DNA from: a bacterium
Lineage (GTDB): Bacteria > Spirochaetota > Leptospiria > Leptospirales > Leptonemataceae
Direction: 5' to 3'
Assembly (NCBI GenBank): GCA_024742665.1
Contig: JANSYA010000005.1
Span: 310,001 to 374,000, forward strand
Length of the DNA: 64,000 nt
This document shows, piece after piece, positions 17,593 through 25,956 of the stretch. The notes beneath the pieces were generated by a model. The model searched no databases. It worked only from the letters and a program-made list of their open reading frames with translations, and was not told where the DNA came from. Position 1 is the first letter of the stretch. The number at the start of each line of letters is the position of its first letter. The position numbers were made by a program, and so were the translations under genes.

Positions 17593-20261
17593 CAGAATTT
17601 CATCTCAATGCCGATGTTGAAAAACGGCAGAATGTATTTTTTATCGCCGGACTTTTGTTCCAGTAACAGAAAGTCGTACACGGTTTCCGGATTGGTGGCC
17701 GAGAAGGGCCGCTTCGAATCCCACTGCACGTCGTCTTCGTTGCGACGCAGATAGACGTTCAGCATCTCGAAGTAGAAATTGCCGTAGCCCCACTCGTAGT
17801 TAAAGAAGCGGTCGATGCGAATATCCAGACGATGAAAGGGTTTCAGGCGCTCCGAGTTTTTCAGATCCGAAAACTTCGGATCGAAGATGCGTCGGCCGCG
17901 ATTGAACTGTTGTCCGCCGTCGTCGCCCGTGATCTTCGTATAGGGCGACGCGGTTTGATAGCGCCACCGCGCTCCGAGCTGCCATTCGGGGCTGAGTTTG
18001 TAGCCGAAGACCAGATTGATAATATGCGTGCGATCGAAATCGGCGTAGACGTCTTTCGTATTGTCGTACTGTAGCGCGATGCGGGTTTCGTCGGCCGTAC
18101 GCAGCAGGAGTTTCTCTTCTTCGGTGATGATATGCTGATGGTCGTTGCGAATGCTTCGCGACCAGGTATAGGAAAGCCAGCCGAACCAGCCGTTGCGCTG
18201 CGGCGGCTTCGATTTTTTCAAATAGATCTCATAGCCTTCGGAAAAGCCCGTGCCGTCGTTGGAATACGCCAGCGGATCGTTGTAGAGAATCGGTTCTTTA
18301 TAGCGATCGAAGGGATCCTGGTTTTCGCGCCAGGGAGCCGTGATATAGCTGTCGTTCACGACCAGATCGCTGAAATAGTGCCGAAAGGCTTCGACTTTGA
18401 TCAGCCAGTTCTGGCGTTCGTACTGCACGCCGCCCGCGTAGTGTTCGGCGCGTTCGAATTTCAGGTCGGGATTGCCGGAGGACGGCGAAAACTGATTTCG
18501 ATCCGGCAGGCGATGAAAGACGCCCGCCCCGCCGAGCAGCGTCGTTTGTCCGCCGAAGACTTTTACCGGCAGCGTGTACGAAAGCGTGCCGCGCGGATCG
18601 ACGACGCTTTGATTCGTAGCCTGAAAGTGTTCGACGCGCGCGCCTGGTTTGAATTCCAGGCCCCATCCCGAGAGCACCAGCATGGCGAAGCCGCTGTTGT
18701 ACTGAGCGCGAAACGAATCCCGGACCGGTATGGTCACGAAATCAGGCGGGTTCGCGAAGAGGTCGGGGTTTTCATCGGCGGGATCGGTCTGGCGCGCGGT
18801 GCGGCCGTTGTTGCGATACTGGAACGAGCGCAGTTCGCCGCCGACCTGTAACAAAACGTGATCGCGTACGATGTCCCAGTCGATGTCGGCGCGGCCGGAT
18901 ACGTAGCCGTCCTGCAGTTCCTGGCGCAGTTCTAAATCGCCAAGCTTACCGTCGATGAAAGTTATGTTTTCGTGGTACAGCGCCGTCACCCGCGCCTGAA
19001 GTTTCGAGCCGGGCTGGTAGATATAGCGCAGGGCTTCCGTATGGAAGGCGCGATCGAGAGCGATGCGCCCGCCGACGAAGACCGGATCGACGTCTTTTGT
19101 GGGATCGTATTCCGGTGTGTCCTGGATCTCGGCGCCAAAGGTATCTTTCGCCGCCAGGGCGTAGCCGTAGATCGTATGCCGGGGATTCAGGCGATACTTC
19201 GCCTTGAATTGTGCGTCCCAGTAGACCGGCAGTCGCACGCCGTCCTGAGCGAGACTTGCGAGAGTCTTATCGAGGTACGATCCCCGCGCCGCGCCGATCC
19301 AGTAACCCGCCGGCCCGGACGAGGATGCGCTTCCGGCCTCCTTCGAAGAGCCTTCAGCGTTTTCGCTCGCCTCGCCTCCGTCGAATTCGCCGTCGGCCTG
19401 GCCCACGCCCGAAGAATCGCCGAAGGCTTGCGAAGTCGCTTCGCCTGGACTCACGCTTCCAATCGGCGCCTTAAACAGGGCGTTCGCGGACCACAGAGAA
19501 AACGAAGCGTTGCCGCCGAAACGCTCGACCTCGTCAATCGTCGAGATGGCGATAATGCCGCCCGTCGCGTCTCCGAAGTTCGCGGGATAGGCGCCGGTGT
19601 AGATATCGATCGTGCTGATGAGATCGTTATGTAATACCGAGTTCGTCGGCAAGAAATGAAAAGGATAGCCGATCGGTAAATCGTCGACGAGATAGGTATT
19701 GTCGCCTTCGTTTGCGCCGCGAATCGAGATCTCGCCGTCGCCGAAGGGCGGCGCGCTGACGCCCGGCAGCGACTCAATGCCGCGCAGGGCTTCGCCGAAC
19801 TGGCCGGGAATGCGTTTGATTTCATCCAGGCGCACGCGATGGCGCGACAGCTTTTGTTCGCCGCGCCGCCCGCTGACCTGGATGCCGCTGTCATCGTCTC
19901 CAGAATCGTCGGGCCGATCTCCGGCGTAAACCGTCAGCCGCTGGCCGGCGCTTTGAACCGCGACCCGCGGCTGAAAGATGCGGCCGTCGCTCAATATCAC
20001 GCGCAGCGTATAGTTGCCGGTCGCCGGCACGACGATGCGCGCTTCGCCCCGGGCGTCGGTGAAATATTTTTTACGCGTTTCGATTAAGATCAGCGAGGCG
20101 TCCGGCACCGGACGATTCGTCGCCGGATCGATCACCTGGACGGTCGCCGGCAAATCTTCGGCCTGCGCCGCCAGTTGCGTCGCGAAGGCGCAGCACAGCA
20201 GTCCGGCGAAGATCCGGCTCAATTGCGTGCGTGGAGTGTTTCTCAGCGGGGAACGCATCAT
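17592..20261 (-). CDS. TonB-dependent outer membrane receptor with carboxypeptidase-regulatory-like N-terminus
   Basis: This receptor has 889 residues from the ATG at 20261, whose ATGA overlaps the previous stop; the longer open frame upstream is the shadow of that gene. The signal peptide ends near LAAQA (residue 32). Residues 35-113 form a beta-sandwich with PATVQVIDPATNRPVPDASL and GNYTLRV, as in CarboxypepD_reg-like domains. The plug follows with the segments GQFGEALRGIESLPGVSAPP, ISIRGANEGDNTYLVDDLPI and GDATGGIIAIST. The barrel fills the rest and ends in Phe. A Ser/Gly/Glu-rich insert of about 50 residues interrupts an early barrel loop. The substrate is unknown. A cluster of small lipoproteins surrounds it. 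Confidence 0.9.
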   Translation of the reverse strand: MMRSPLRNTPRTQLSRIFAGLLCCAFATQLAAQAEDLPATVQVIDPATNRPVPDASLILIETRKKYFTDARGEARIVVPATGNYTLRVILSDGRIFQPRVAVQSAGQRLTVYAGDRPDDSGDDDSGIQVSGRRGEQKLSRHRVRLDEIKRIPGQFGEALRGIESLPGVSAPPFGDGEISIRGANEGDNTYLVDDLPIGYPFHFLPTNSVLHNDLISTIDIYTGAYPANFGDATGGIIAISTIDEVERFGGNASFSLWSANALFKAPIGSVSPGEATSQAFGDSSGVGQADGEFDGGEASENAEGSSKEAGSASSSGPAGYWIGAARGSYLDKTLASLAQDGVRLPVYWDAQFKAKYRLNPRHTIYGYALAAKDTFGAEIQDTPEYDPTKDVDPVFVGGRIALDRAFHTEALRYIYQPGSKLQARVTALYHENITFIDGKLGDLELRQELQDGYVSGRADIDWDIVRDHVLLQVGGELRSFQYRNNGRTARQTDPADENPDLFANPPDFVTIPVRDSFRAQYNSGFAMLVLSGWGLEFKPGARVEHFQATNQSVVDPRGTLSYTLPVKVFGGQTTLLGGAGVFHRLPDRNQFSPSSGNPDLKFERAEHYAGGVQYERQNWLIKVEAFRHYFSDLVVNDSYITAPWRENQDPFDRYKEPILYNDPLAYSNDGTGFSEGYEIYLKKSKPPQRNGWFGWLSYTWSRSIRNDHQHIITEEEKLLLRTADETRIALQYDNTKDVYADFDRTHIINLVFGYKLSPEWQLGARWRYQTASPYTKITGDDGGQQFNRGRRIFDPKFSDLKNSERLKPFHRLDIRIDRFFNYEWGYGNFYFEMLNVYLRRNEDDVQWDSKRPFSATNPETVYDFLLLEQKSGDKKYILPFFNIGIEMKF

Positions 20262-20596
20262 GGATCCAGCCCTGGAACGTCGCAAAAATCGCACTGCTCC
20301 GAATAGATTTCCAAACAGAAGAGTGGATAGTTTTGAAAGGGACAGCTCTCGCCCAGAATCAAGAGTCCGCAGAGACGCACGCCGTACTCCGTGGGTTTGC
20401 CCGGTAAGATCAGCGGATAGGCGGGCATAGTACCGCACTCCTGCGCTTTGAAGTTGATCGCCGCGCCGATTTCGCTGTAGGCGTCGTTTAAGTCCATCGC
20501 CGCTTCGTCGGAGCGACAGGCAAGCAGCAGCGTCATTAGAATCAATGGCCATAACAGGTACGCCGCCTGCGCCTGAAAGAATCGCGCGATGCTCAT
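20258..20596 (-). CDS. Small Cys-rich putative lipoprotein
   Basis: This 112-residue protein has a signal peptide with the lipobox LLLAC near residue 27. The mature 86 residues contain six Cys (AQECGT, VRLCGL, ESCPFQ, LFCLEI, EQCDFCD), enough for three disulfides. No known family. Both ends overlap neighbours by four bases, so it is translationally coupled to the paralogous lipoprotein upstream and to the TonB-dependent receptor downstream. A compact disulfide-bonded partner of the receptor is an inference from this position. Confidence 0.65.
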   Translation of the reverse strand: MSIARFFQAQAAYLLWPLILMTLLLACRSDEAAMDLNDAYSEIGAAINFKAQECGTMPAYPLILPGKPTEYGVRLCGLLILGESCPFQNYPLFCLEIYSEQCDFCDVPGLDP

Positions 20597-21120
20597 CGGC
20601 CTGCGCTCCGGTCGGCTCGATAGCGAATGACGTCGCCGCGGACCTTAAAGACCCGGGCGCGACCGAGCAAAGAATAGTAGTGCGTTTCGTGCCACGCGTG
20701 AATGCGAATCATCGTATCGCCTTCGAGCCGCTGCACCGCCGTGGAGATTGCGTATTCCACGTCGAGAGGACGGGTGGCCGGCCAGATATTGAACAATAGA
20801 AAGACCGATGATTCGCCTTCCACTTCGCAGCCGCCCCGATAGTTTTCGGCCGGCGTTAATCGCACCGGCGGTCCCAGGCTGCGGCGTTCCTGTTCGTCCA
20901 GAGCTTCGCGCCGTTTGGCTTCAGTCTGATCGAAGCAGAGGATATCGTAGTCGGCGCCGCGGGTGCGCGTAATCGCCGGATAGATCGCGGCCTGGCCGCT
21001 CACGCCGCCTTTCGTTACGATGCCGCCAGGCACGCACGCGGCGCAGGCGAGCAGCAGCGCGAAGCCCATTGATGAGGACGCTGCACCGCGCAGAACTATA
21101 AATGAAAGCGAGCCCCGCAC
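20593..21120 (-). CDS. Putative lipoprotein, paralogue of the upstream gene
   Basis: This 175-residue protein probably starts at the GTG at 21120, which overlaps the upstream stop as TAGTG; an ATG at 21069 would also keep the lipobox (LLACAAC). The C-terminal third, GDTMIRIHAWHETHYYSLLG followed by RARVFKVRGDVIRY, lines up with GDALINLRYWNDRSVFLLFV followed by NRQRFHLKADVVRF of the upstream protein. The two are therefore duplicated and diverged. The region recalls the TRL-type lipoprotein domain, but I am not certain. The family is unknown in function. It sits in the coupled five-gene receptor operon. Confidence 0.65.
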   Translation of the reverse strand: MRGSLSFIVLRGAASSSMGFALLLACAACVPGGIVTKGGVSGQAAIYPAITRTRGADYDILCFDQTEAKRREALDEQERRSLGPPVRLTPAENYRGGCEVEGESSVFLLFNIWPATRPLDVEYAISTAVQRLEGDTMIRIHAWHETHYYSLLGRARVFKVRGDVIRYRADRSAGR

Positions 21121-21551
21121 TATCTGCGTCCACCGTCGTCGGTAAAACGAACAACGTCGGCCTTAAGGTGAAATCGCTGACGATTTACGAATAGCAGGAA
21201 TACGGATCGGTCGTTCCAGTACCGCAGATTGATCAAAGCGTCGCCGTCAGTCCGCGAAAGCAGCAGCTGTTCGGCGCGCGCGACGGGCGGATCGGAGAGC
21301 GGCAGACCGAGGATTCCGAGATCCAGACTCCACCAGCTGAGCGTGGCTTCTTCGCCCGGAGCGACGACTTCGAAGCGGCGCGATTCCATCGGCACATTCG
21401 AAACGGAAAAACCGCCGCTTGCGCTGGCGCAGGATGCCGCGAAGCAGAGTGCGAGGCCGGCTATAAGGCGTAAAAAATCCAGCGGAGCGCGAATGACTTT
21501 CGTCTTTCGCGACTCCGCCGCAGTGATCCATATCAAACACGATTGTCTCAT
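21120..21551 (-). CDS. Putative lipoprotein, first gene of the TonB-receptor operon
   Basis: I chose the ATG at 21551 (143 residues); a GTG twelve bases earlier is possible. Residues around 26-41 are a signal segment (LDFLRLIAGLALCFAASC) ending in a lipobox Cys, so the protein may really start later and the first 18 residues are doubtful. The C-terminal half is a beta-type domain related to that of the next gene (see the GDxxI, W and R-F-x-DV pattern). It is the promoter-proximal gene of five overlapping genes ending at 17020. A tRNA-T-arm-like hairpin lies just upstream of the start. Confidence 0.6.
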   Translation of the reverse strand: MRQSCLIWITAAESRKTKVIRAPLDFLRLIAGLALCFAASCASASGGFSVSNVPMESRRFEVVAPGEEATLSWWSLDLGILGLPLSDPPVARAEQLLLSRTDGDALINLRYWNDRSVFLLFVNRQRFHLKADVVRFTDDGGRR

Positions 21552-21568
21552 TGACAAACTCACAGGTC

Positions 21569-21597
21569 AGCGTGGGGGTTCAAGCCCCCTGTGCTGA
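21569..21597 (+). other. tRNA T-arm-like hairpin without the rest of a tRNA
   Basis: TCAGC and GCTGA close a stem around GGGGGTTCAAGCCCCC, which looks like the T-arm of a tRNA (TTCAA in the loop) with a partial acceptor strand. No D-arm, matching 5-prime acceptor half or CCA is found upstream or downstream. It may be a remnant of an integration site or a chance hairpin. Confidence 0.35.
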
Positions 21598-21723
21598 CGA
21601 AGGAGTTTGTAGCACGCGGCGAAAGTCGCGTCCACGGACAGGGTATGAAGCGTCGTTCCGGAGGAATCAAACGCACCAGCCGGGTATTTCCCGCGCGGGA
21701 TTCGCGGGCTGATTGGCAGGCTA

Positions 21724-22461
21724 TTAGAGTCCGAAACGTTCTTTGAGCTTCGGCGCGTACGTCCGGCTGACCGGCAGGCTTTCGTCGTCGTCTTTCAGGT
21801 GTAACATATAGCTGCCGTTCATGAAATATTCCAGACGATCAATCTGGAATACGTTGACGATGAACTGCTTGTGAATGCGCGCGAAAGATGTTTCCGGCAG
21901 GACGCTTTCCATTTTCTTCAGCAGGCGCGGCGTGCGAAAATCGACACCCGGCGTATGTACGACGGTCTGTTTGCCGTGGGACGACAGATACAAAATCTTT
22001 TCGTATGGTACGAAACAGTGCCGATCGTTTTCGCTGACGAAGATTCCGTGGCGCTTCAGCGGCGACTCGTCGCTTTCGCCGGATTTCAAAAATACGAGCG
22101 CGCGGTCGACGGCCTGCTGGAAACGCTCAAGCGTAAAGGGTTTCAGCAGATAGTCGATCGCCTGGTGGTCGAAGGCGGCCAGAGCGTGCTCTTTGTACGC
22201 GGTCGTGAAGATCACGTGCGGTTGGCGCGCCGCTTCACCCTGGCTGCCGACATTTTCCAGCGCGGCGAGCCCGGACTGCACCGGCAAATTAATATCCAGA
22301 AAGACGATGTCGAATTCGCCGGCCGTCATCGCCTCGGCCGCTTCGGCGCCGTCCCGGGCCATGCCCTTCAACTGGAGTTCGGGCCGCGTCATCAGATACT
22401 GGATTAACAGCTCCCGGGCCGGATATTCGTCTTCTACGATCAGTACGCTATAGGTTTTCAT
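21724..22461 (-). CDS. LytTR-family response regulator
   Basis: This protein has 245 residues from the ATG at 22461. Residues 3-120 are a receiver domain: VLIVEDEYPARE (acidic pair), DIVFLDINLPVQSG (phosphorylated Asp), FTTAYKEHALAAF and DYLLKPFTLER (Lys). Residues 145-243 form a LytTR DNA-binding domain (IFVSENDRHCFVPYEKILYLSSHGKQTVVHT, SFARIHKQFIVNVFQIDRLEY, LPVSRTYAPKLKERF). Together with the LytS-type kinase upstream it forms a two-component system; the ATG overlaps the kinase stop by one base. LytTR regulators bind paired direct repeats; no target was identified. Its position after nuoN suggests expression with complex I. Confidence 0.92.
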   Translation of the reverse strand: MKTYSVLIVEDEYPARELLIQYLMTRPELQLKGMARDGAEAAEAMTAGEFDIVFLDINLPVQSGLAALENVGSQGEAARQPHVIFTTAYKEHALAAFDHQAIDYLLKPFTLERFQQAVDRALVFLKSGESDESPLKRHGIFVSENDRHCFVPYEKILYLSSHGKQTVVHTPGVDFRTPRLLKKMESVLPETSFARIHKQFIVNVFQIDRLEYFMNGSYMLHLKDDDESLPVSRTYAPKLKERFGL

Positions 22462-24428
22462 CAGAATGATTGCGCTTCGCTTTCGGCATCGCGGTCGGCC
22501 ACGTCGAGCCGACTGAGATTCGGGTCGCGAAAGCATAGCAGCGCTCGCACGCCCGTTCCGTCTGCGTTATTTTTGAGGATCAGCGCCGAGCCCGCGTAAT
22601 AATAGCGCAGGCGCGAACGAATATTGCCGATCGTTCCAGCGTACTCCGGCTGATTCACGGGCGAATTCGCGGGCAGCCCGGCGCCGTCGTCGCGAAACTC
22701 TACGCTGATCCAGCGGCCCACGCGCCGCGCCCGCACCTGAAGATAACCCGTGCCGGAGCGCGCTCGCAGTCCGTGCTGGATCGAATTTTCTACGATGGGT
22801 TGGAAGATCAGCGGCGGCACCTGCACGCTTTGAAAATCGCCTTCGCGCTCCAGCCTGATGTCGATCGTGTCGCGAAAGCGCAGCCGACTCAGCTCCAGAT
22901 AATTTTCCAGAAAGCGCCACTCTTCGTCGAAAGGCACGAGCGGCCGGTCGTGCTGTTCGGTTAAAAAACGATAGTTGTCGGCCAGGGAGATCAGCGCGCG
23001 GTCCGCGGCGGGCGGGTCGACTGTTAGCATCGCGTGAATTGTATTGAGGCTGTTAAAGAGAAAGTGCGGACTCATGCGCTCTTGCAAAGACTTCAGCTTC
23101 GCGCTGGCCAGCTCCCGGCGCGTGCGTTCGTAATTTGCGCGCACCGCCGCCAGATTGACCCGCGTGTCTTCGAAGTGCTGTTCGGCGATGTACAGCAGCA
23201 AAGCCATGAAGATCAAAAGCCCCCAGTGATAGTAGGATTCGGATTCGGCGCTGTCGATCTCGGCGAAACCGGAAATAAAATCCGGAACGGCCGATATAGA
23301 AATGATCAGCGTACCGGCGAAAAATAGTTTCGCCTGGACGTTGCCGCGCAGAGCCGAGGAGAAAGTCGTGATCGTCAGGATCACGAGCATCAGGCCGATT
23401 GAAATCCAGAAAGTCAAAATAATCATCTGGATGGCGACGACCAGGGCCGGCAGCGTCGCGGAATAACGCGCGTAAAACAAAAGTACGGTCACTACGAGAG
23501 CGGCGCCCAGCACGATGTGAAACTGCCACAGGCGGCGAATGCAGTTTTTGTAACCGGGTCCGAAGACCTGTTCATAGAACGAAAGGATGCCGACCGGGAT
23601 TAGAATCGTCGCCAGCATTCCGCTCCAATCCCAGAAAAGCGGCGACATGGTAATCAGTAGATGCGCGAGATTCAGATCGTTTACAGTACTCACTCCGGAA
23701 AACAAAGTGAACAAGCTGAAACTCAAATAAAGCTTAGAGCCCGGCTCTCGTCCGCGCCGGAGATAGGCCCCCAGGGCGACCACGCCGATCACCATAAACA
23801 TGCTGCCGAGAATCAGCGCAATGATCTCGCGCCGCAGCACCATCATCAGCAAATCGTAGCGATCGCCCAGCCAGGTGTCGCCGTCGGAAAGGTCGATTTC
23901 GATTTCGACCTCCGGGCTGGCGTAAAAGCGCATGATCAGATAACGCGGCGCCCCGCTGTCCGATAGCGGTCCCAGGCGGAACATTTTTTTACGCGGCGAC
24001 CGGAGATCGTCGGTTTGCGTCTGCATGTCGCCCCGGCTATAGAGTATCCGGTCTTCGTAGTACATGATGAAGATGCCGCTGATGTTTTCGAAAAAGAGCG
24101 TCGGATCGACCCAGCGCGGTTCGTCGGGGATGCGTAAGCGCAGCCAGAGCTGGCTGTCGCCGATCGATTTTTGAATTACGAAAGGTTCGCCTGCGGACTG
24201 CCAGCCGGGCACTTCGCGGGTCGTGCGAGCCCAGAGCAATCCGTCGGGAGCTTCGGGATCCGCTGGAGACTGCCCCCAGCGATAGGACCAGAGTTTGCTC
24301 TCGAGCGCTCGCGGACTCGATTCTTCGACTTCAGGATTCGGTTCGGGAGCCGGGGAACAAAAGAGCCCGCCGATCAGCAGCAGGCCCGCCAGGAGGGCCC
24401 GACAGATTACGACCGGGAAGCGGGGCAT
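22461..24428 (-). CDS. 7TM (DISM-type) sensor histidine kinase, LytS-like kinase domain
   Basis: This 655-residue protein has an N-terminal signal or lipobox (GLLLIGGLFCSPAPEP). Residues 60-190 form an extracytoplasmic beta domain of the DISM type (WLRLRIPDEPRWVDPTLFFEN, YLIMRFYASPEVEIEI). Seven membrane helices lie at about 205-410. The kinase core has LQERMSPHFLFNSLNTIHAML (His near 455) and an ATPase domain (PPLIFQPIVENSIQHGL, FRDDGAGLP). This is the His_kinase/LytS arrangement, which fits its LytTR partner. Its stop is one base into the partner gene. It begins only six bases after nuoN, so it is probably the tail of the nuo transcript. Confidence 0.9.
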   Translation of the reverse strand: MPRFPVVICRALLAGLLLIGGLFCSPAPEPNPEVEESSPRALESKLWSYRWGQSPADPEAPDGLLWARTTREVPGWQSAGEPFVIQKSIGDSQLWLRLRIPDEPRWVDPTLFFENISGIFIMYYEDRILYSRGDMQTQTDDLRSPRKKMFRLGPLSDSGAPRYLIMRFYASPEVEIEIDLSDGDTWLGDRYDLLMMVLRREIIALILGSMFMVIGVVALGAYLRRGREPGSKLYLSFSLFTLFSGVSTVNDLNLAHLLITMSPLFWDWSGMLATILIPVGILSFYEQVFGPGYKNCIRRLWQFHIVLGAALVVTVLLFYARYSATLPALVVAIQMIILTFWISIGLMLVILTITTFSSALRGNVQAKLFFAGTLIISISAVPDFISGFAEIDSAESESYYHWGLLIFMALLLYIAEQHFEDTRVNLAAVRANYERTRRELASAKLKSLQERMSPHFLFNSLNTIHAMLTVDPPAADRALISLADNYRFLTEQHDRPLVPFDEEWRFLENYLELSRLRFRDTIDIRLEREGDFQSVQVPPLIFQPIVENSIQHGLRARSGTGYLQVRARRVGRWISVEFRDDGAGLPANSPVNQPEYAGTIGNIRSRLRYYYAGSALILKNNADGTGVRALLCFRDPNLSRLDVADRDAESEAQSF

Positions 24429-24434
24429 AGCTCA

Positions 24435-25919
24435 TTAACGCAGCAGTGGAAACGGATACAGACCCAGAATAGCGAGCAGCACGACCGCCAGCCAGGCGAC
24501 TAAGGCGAAGTTCCAGCGGCGATCTTGCGGGCCGGCGGCGGCGGGCACGACCGGGGCTTCGCGGCGAAACCAGATCGAACGGATCAGTCCGAAATAAAAA
24601 TAGGCGGCCAGCACGGAGCCGAGCACGCCCAGCGTCGTCACGATATTTGCGAAATTCGCTTCGCTTGCGGCGCCCTGAAAGACTCCGAGAATCACCGAGA
24701 ATTTCGCAATGAAGCCGGCCGTCAGGGGAATGCCCGCGAGACTCAGCAGCGCGACGGTCAAGCCGATCGCCGTCAGGGGATCGCGGCGTCCGAGGCCGCT
24801 CAGATCCGCGGCCGTATCCATATCCGCGTAGCGGTAGCCGAGCTGCATCCAGAAACCCAGGAGCGCGATGGTCATCAATCCATACGAAAACAGATAGAAC
24901 CATACGACGGCCGGCGGCGCGAAGGCGATGGCGAGAATGATAAAGCCGGTGTTGATCACCGAAGAGCAGGCCAGAATGCGCTTGAGATTCGTTTGGGCGA
25001 GTCCCTGCATGCCGCCGAAGGCGAACGACAGCACGGCGCCCGCCGCGATCAGGGGCTTCCAGACTTCTGTAAATTCCAGGAAGGGTCCGTGCAACAACTT
25101 CGCGAGCAGCGCGAAATAGGCGACCTTCGCCGGCACGGCCACGATCGCCGTCGCCGCGAAGCTGGACCCGTGGTATACGTCGAGCAGGTAAGAATGAAAG
25201 GGAGCCGTCGCCGTTTTAAAGAACAATCCGACGAGAATTAAGATCATGGCGGCGAGACCAAGGCCTCGCAGCGAATTCACGCCGTCCTGCGTCCGGGTTT
25301 CCTGATCGAAGGGCACCAGCAAGGCGTCGCGGATGGCGGACAGATTGATTTCGCCGGTCGCGCCGTACATAAACGAAATGCCGAGCAGCATCAGTGCGCC
25401 GCTCATCAAACCCAGAATCAAATATTTCATGCCCGCTTCGTTCGAGCGGCGGTCGATGCGGGTGAAACCGACCAGAGCGTAGGTCGGAATAGATACCAGC
25501 TGAAAGGCGACGAACATCGTCGGCAGATCGTTGGCGAAAAACAAATGCAGCGCCCCGAGGGACATACACAGCACGATCAGGCGCCAGTCAGTGCCGTTGA
25601 CCAGGATTCTCGCGAAATATCCGTGCGTTAACAATAGAATTAAAGCGGTTAAGAGCAGATAGACCAGCGCGAAATAACGCGCGCTTTCGGTAACCAGCAG
25701 CGAGCCGCCGAAGAGGCGCGTGCCTGGAATCATGGTGATCATCAGGATCGCCGGCAGGAGCAGCGCTATAATCGAAACCCACAGACTAATGCGATCCCGG
25801 CGCGGCTGCTGCAGTTTCCGACTCGCAGGATCCGCTCGATCAGCGCCCAGGGCCGAGACGACCAGCACGATCAGAATGCCGGCGATCAGCGGAATCATTG
25901 TCATTAAGTACGACTTCAT
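24435..25919 (-). CDS. nuoN: NADH-quinone oxidoreductase subunit N
   Basis: This 494-residue membrane protein of the antiporter-like family forms one proton channel of complex I. It has about 14 helices. TMFVAFQLVSIPTYALVGF, the Glu-containing helix NEAGMKYLILGLMSGALMLLGISFMYGATG and FFKTATAPFHSYLLDVYHGSSFAATAIVAVPAKVAYFALL are the standard signatures, including the Lys residues of the proton path. Length is normal. It is the last nuo gene and is followed within six bases by the sensor kinase gene. Confidence 0.95.
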   Translation of the reverse strand: MKSYLMTMIPLIAGILIVLVVSALGADRADPASRKLQQPRRDRISLWVSIIALLLPAILMITMIPGTRLFGGSLLVTESARYFALVYLLLTALILLLTHGYFARILVNGTDWRLIVLCMSLGALHLFFANDLPTMFVAFQLVSIPTYALVGFTRIDRRSNEAGMKYLILGLMSGALMLLGISFMYGATGEINLSAIRDALLVPFDQETRTQDGVNSLRGLGLAAMILILVGLFFKTATAPFHSYLLDVYHGSSFAATAIVAVPAKVAYFALLAKLLHGPFLEFTEVWKPLIAAGAVLSFAFGGMQGLAQTNLKRILACSSVINTGFIILAIAFAPPAVVWFYLFSYGLMTIALLGFWMQLGYRYADMDTAADLSGLGRRDPLTAIGLTVALLSLAGIPLTAGFIAKFSVILGVFQGAASEANFANIVTTLGVLGSVLAAYFYFGLIRSIWFRREAPVVPAAAGPQDRRWNFALVAWLAVVLLAILGLYPFPLLR

Positions 25920-25956
25920 GTGTGCTCTGGTAATATAAAATCTAGAGGAATCTCAA

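Noticed and set aside
21500..21600. A complete tRNA gene
   Set aside because: Only a T-arm-like part is present. No D-arm, anticodon arm with proper spacing or matching acceptor half is found.
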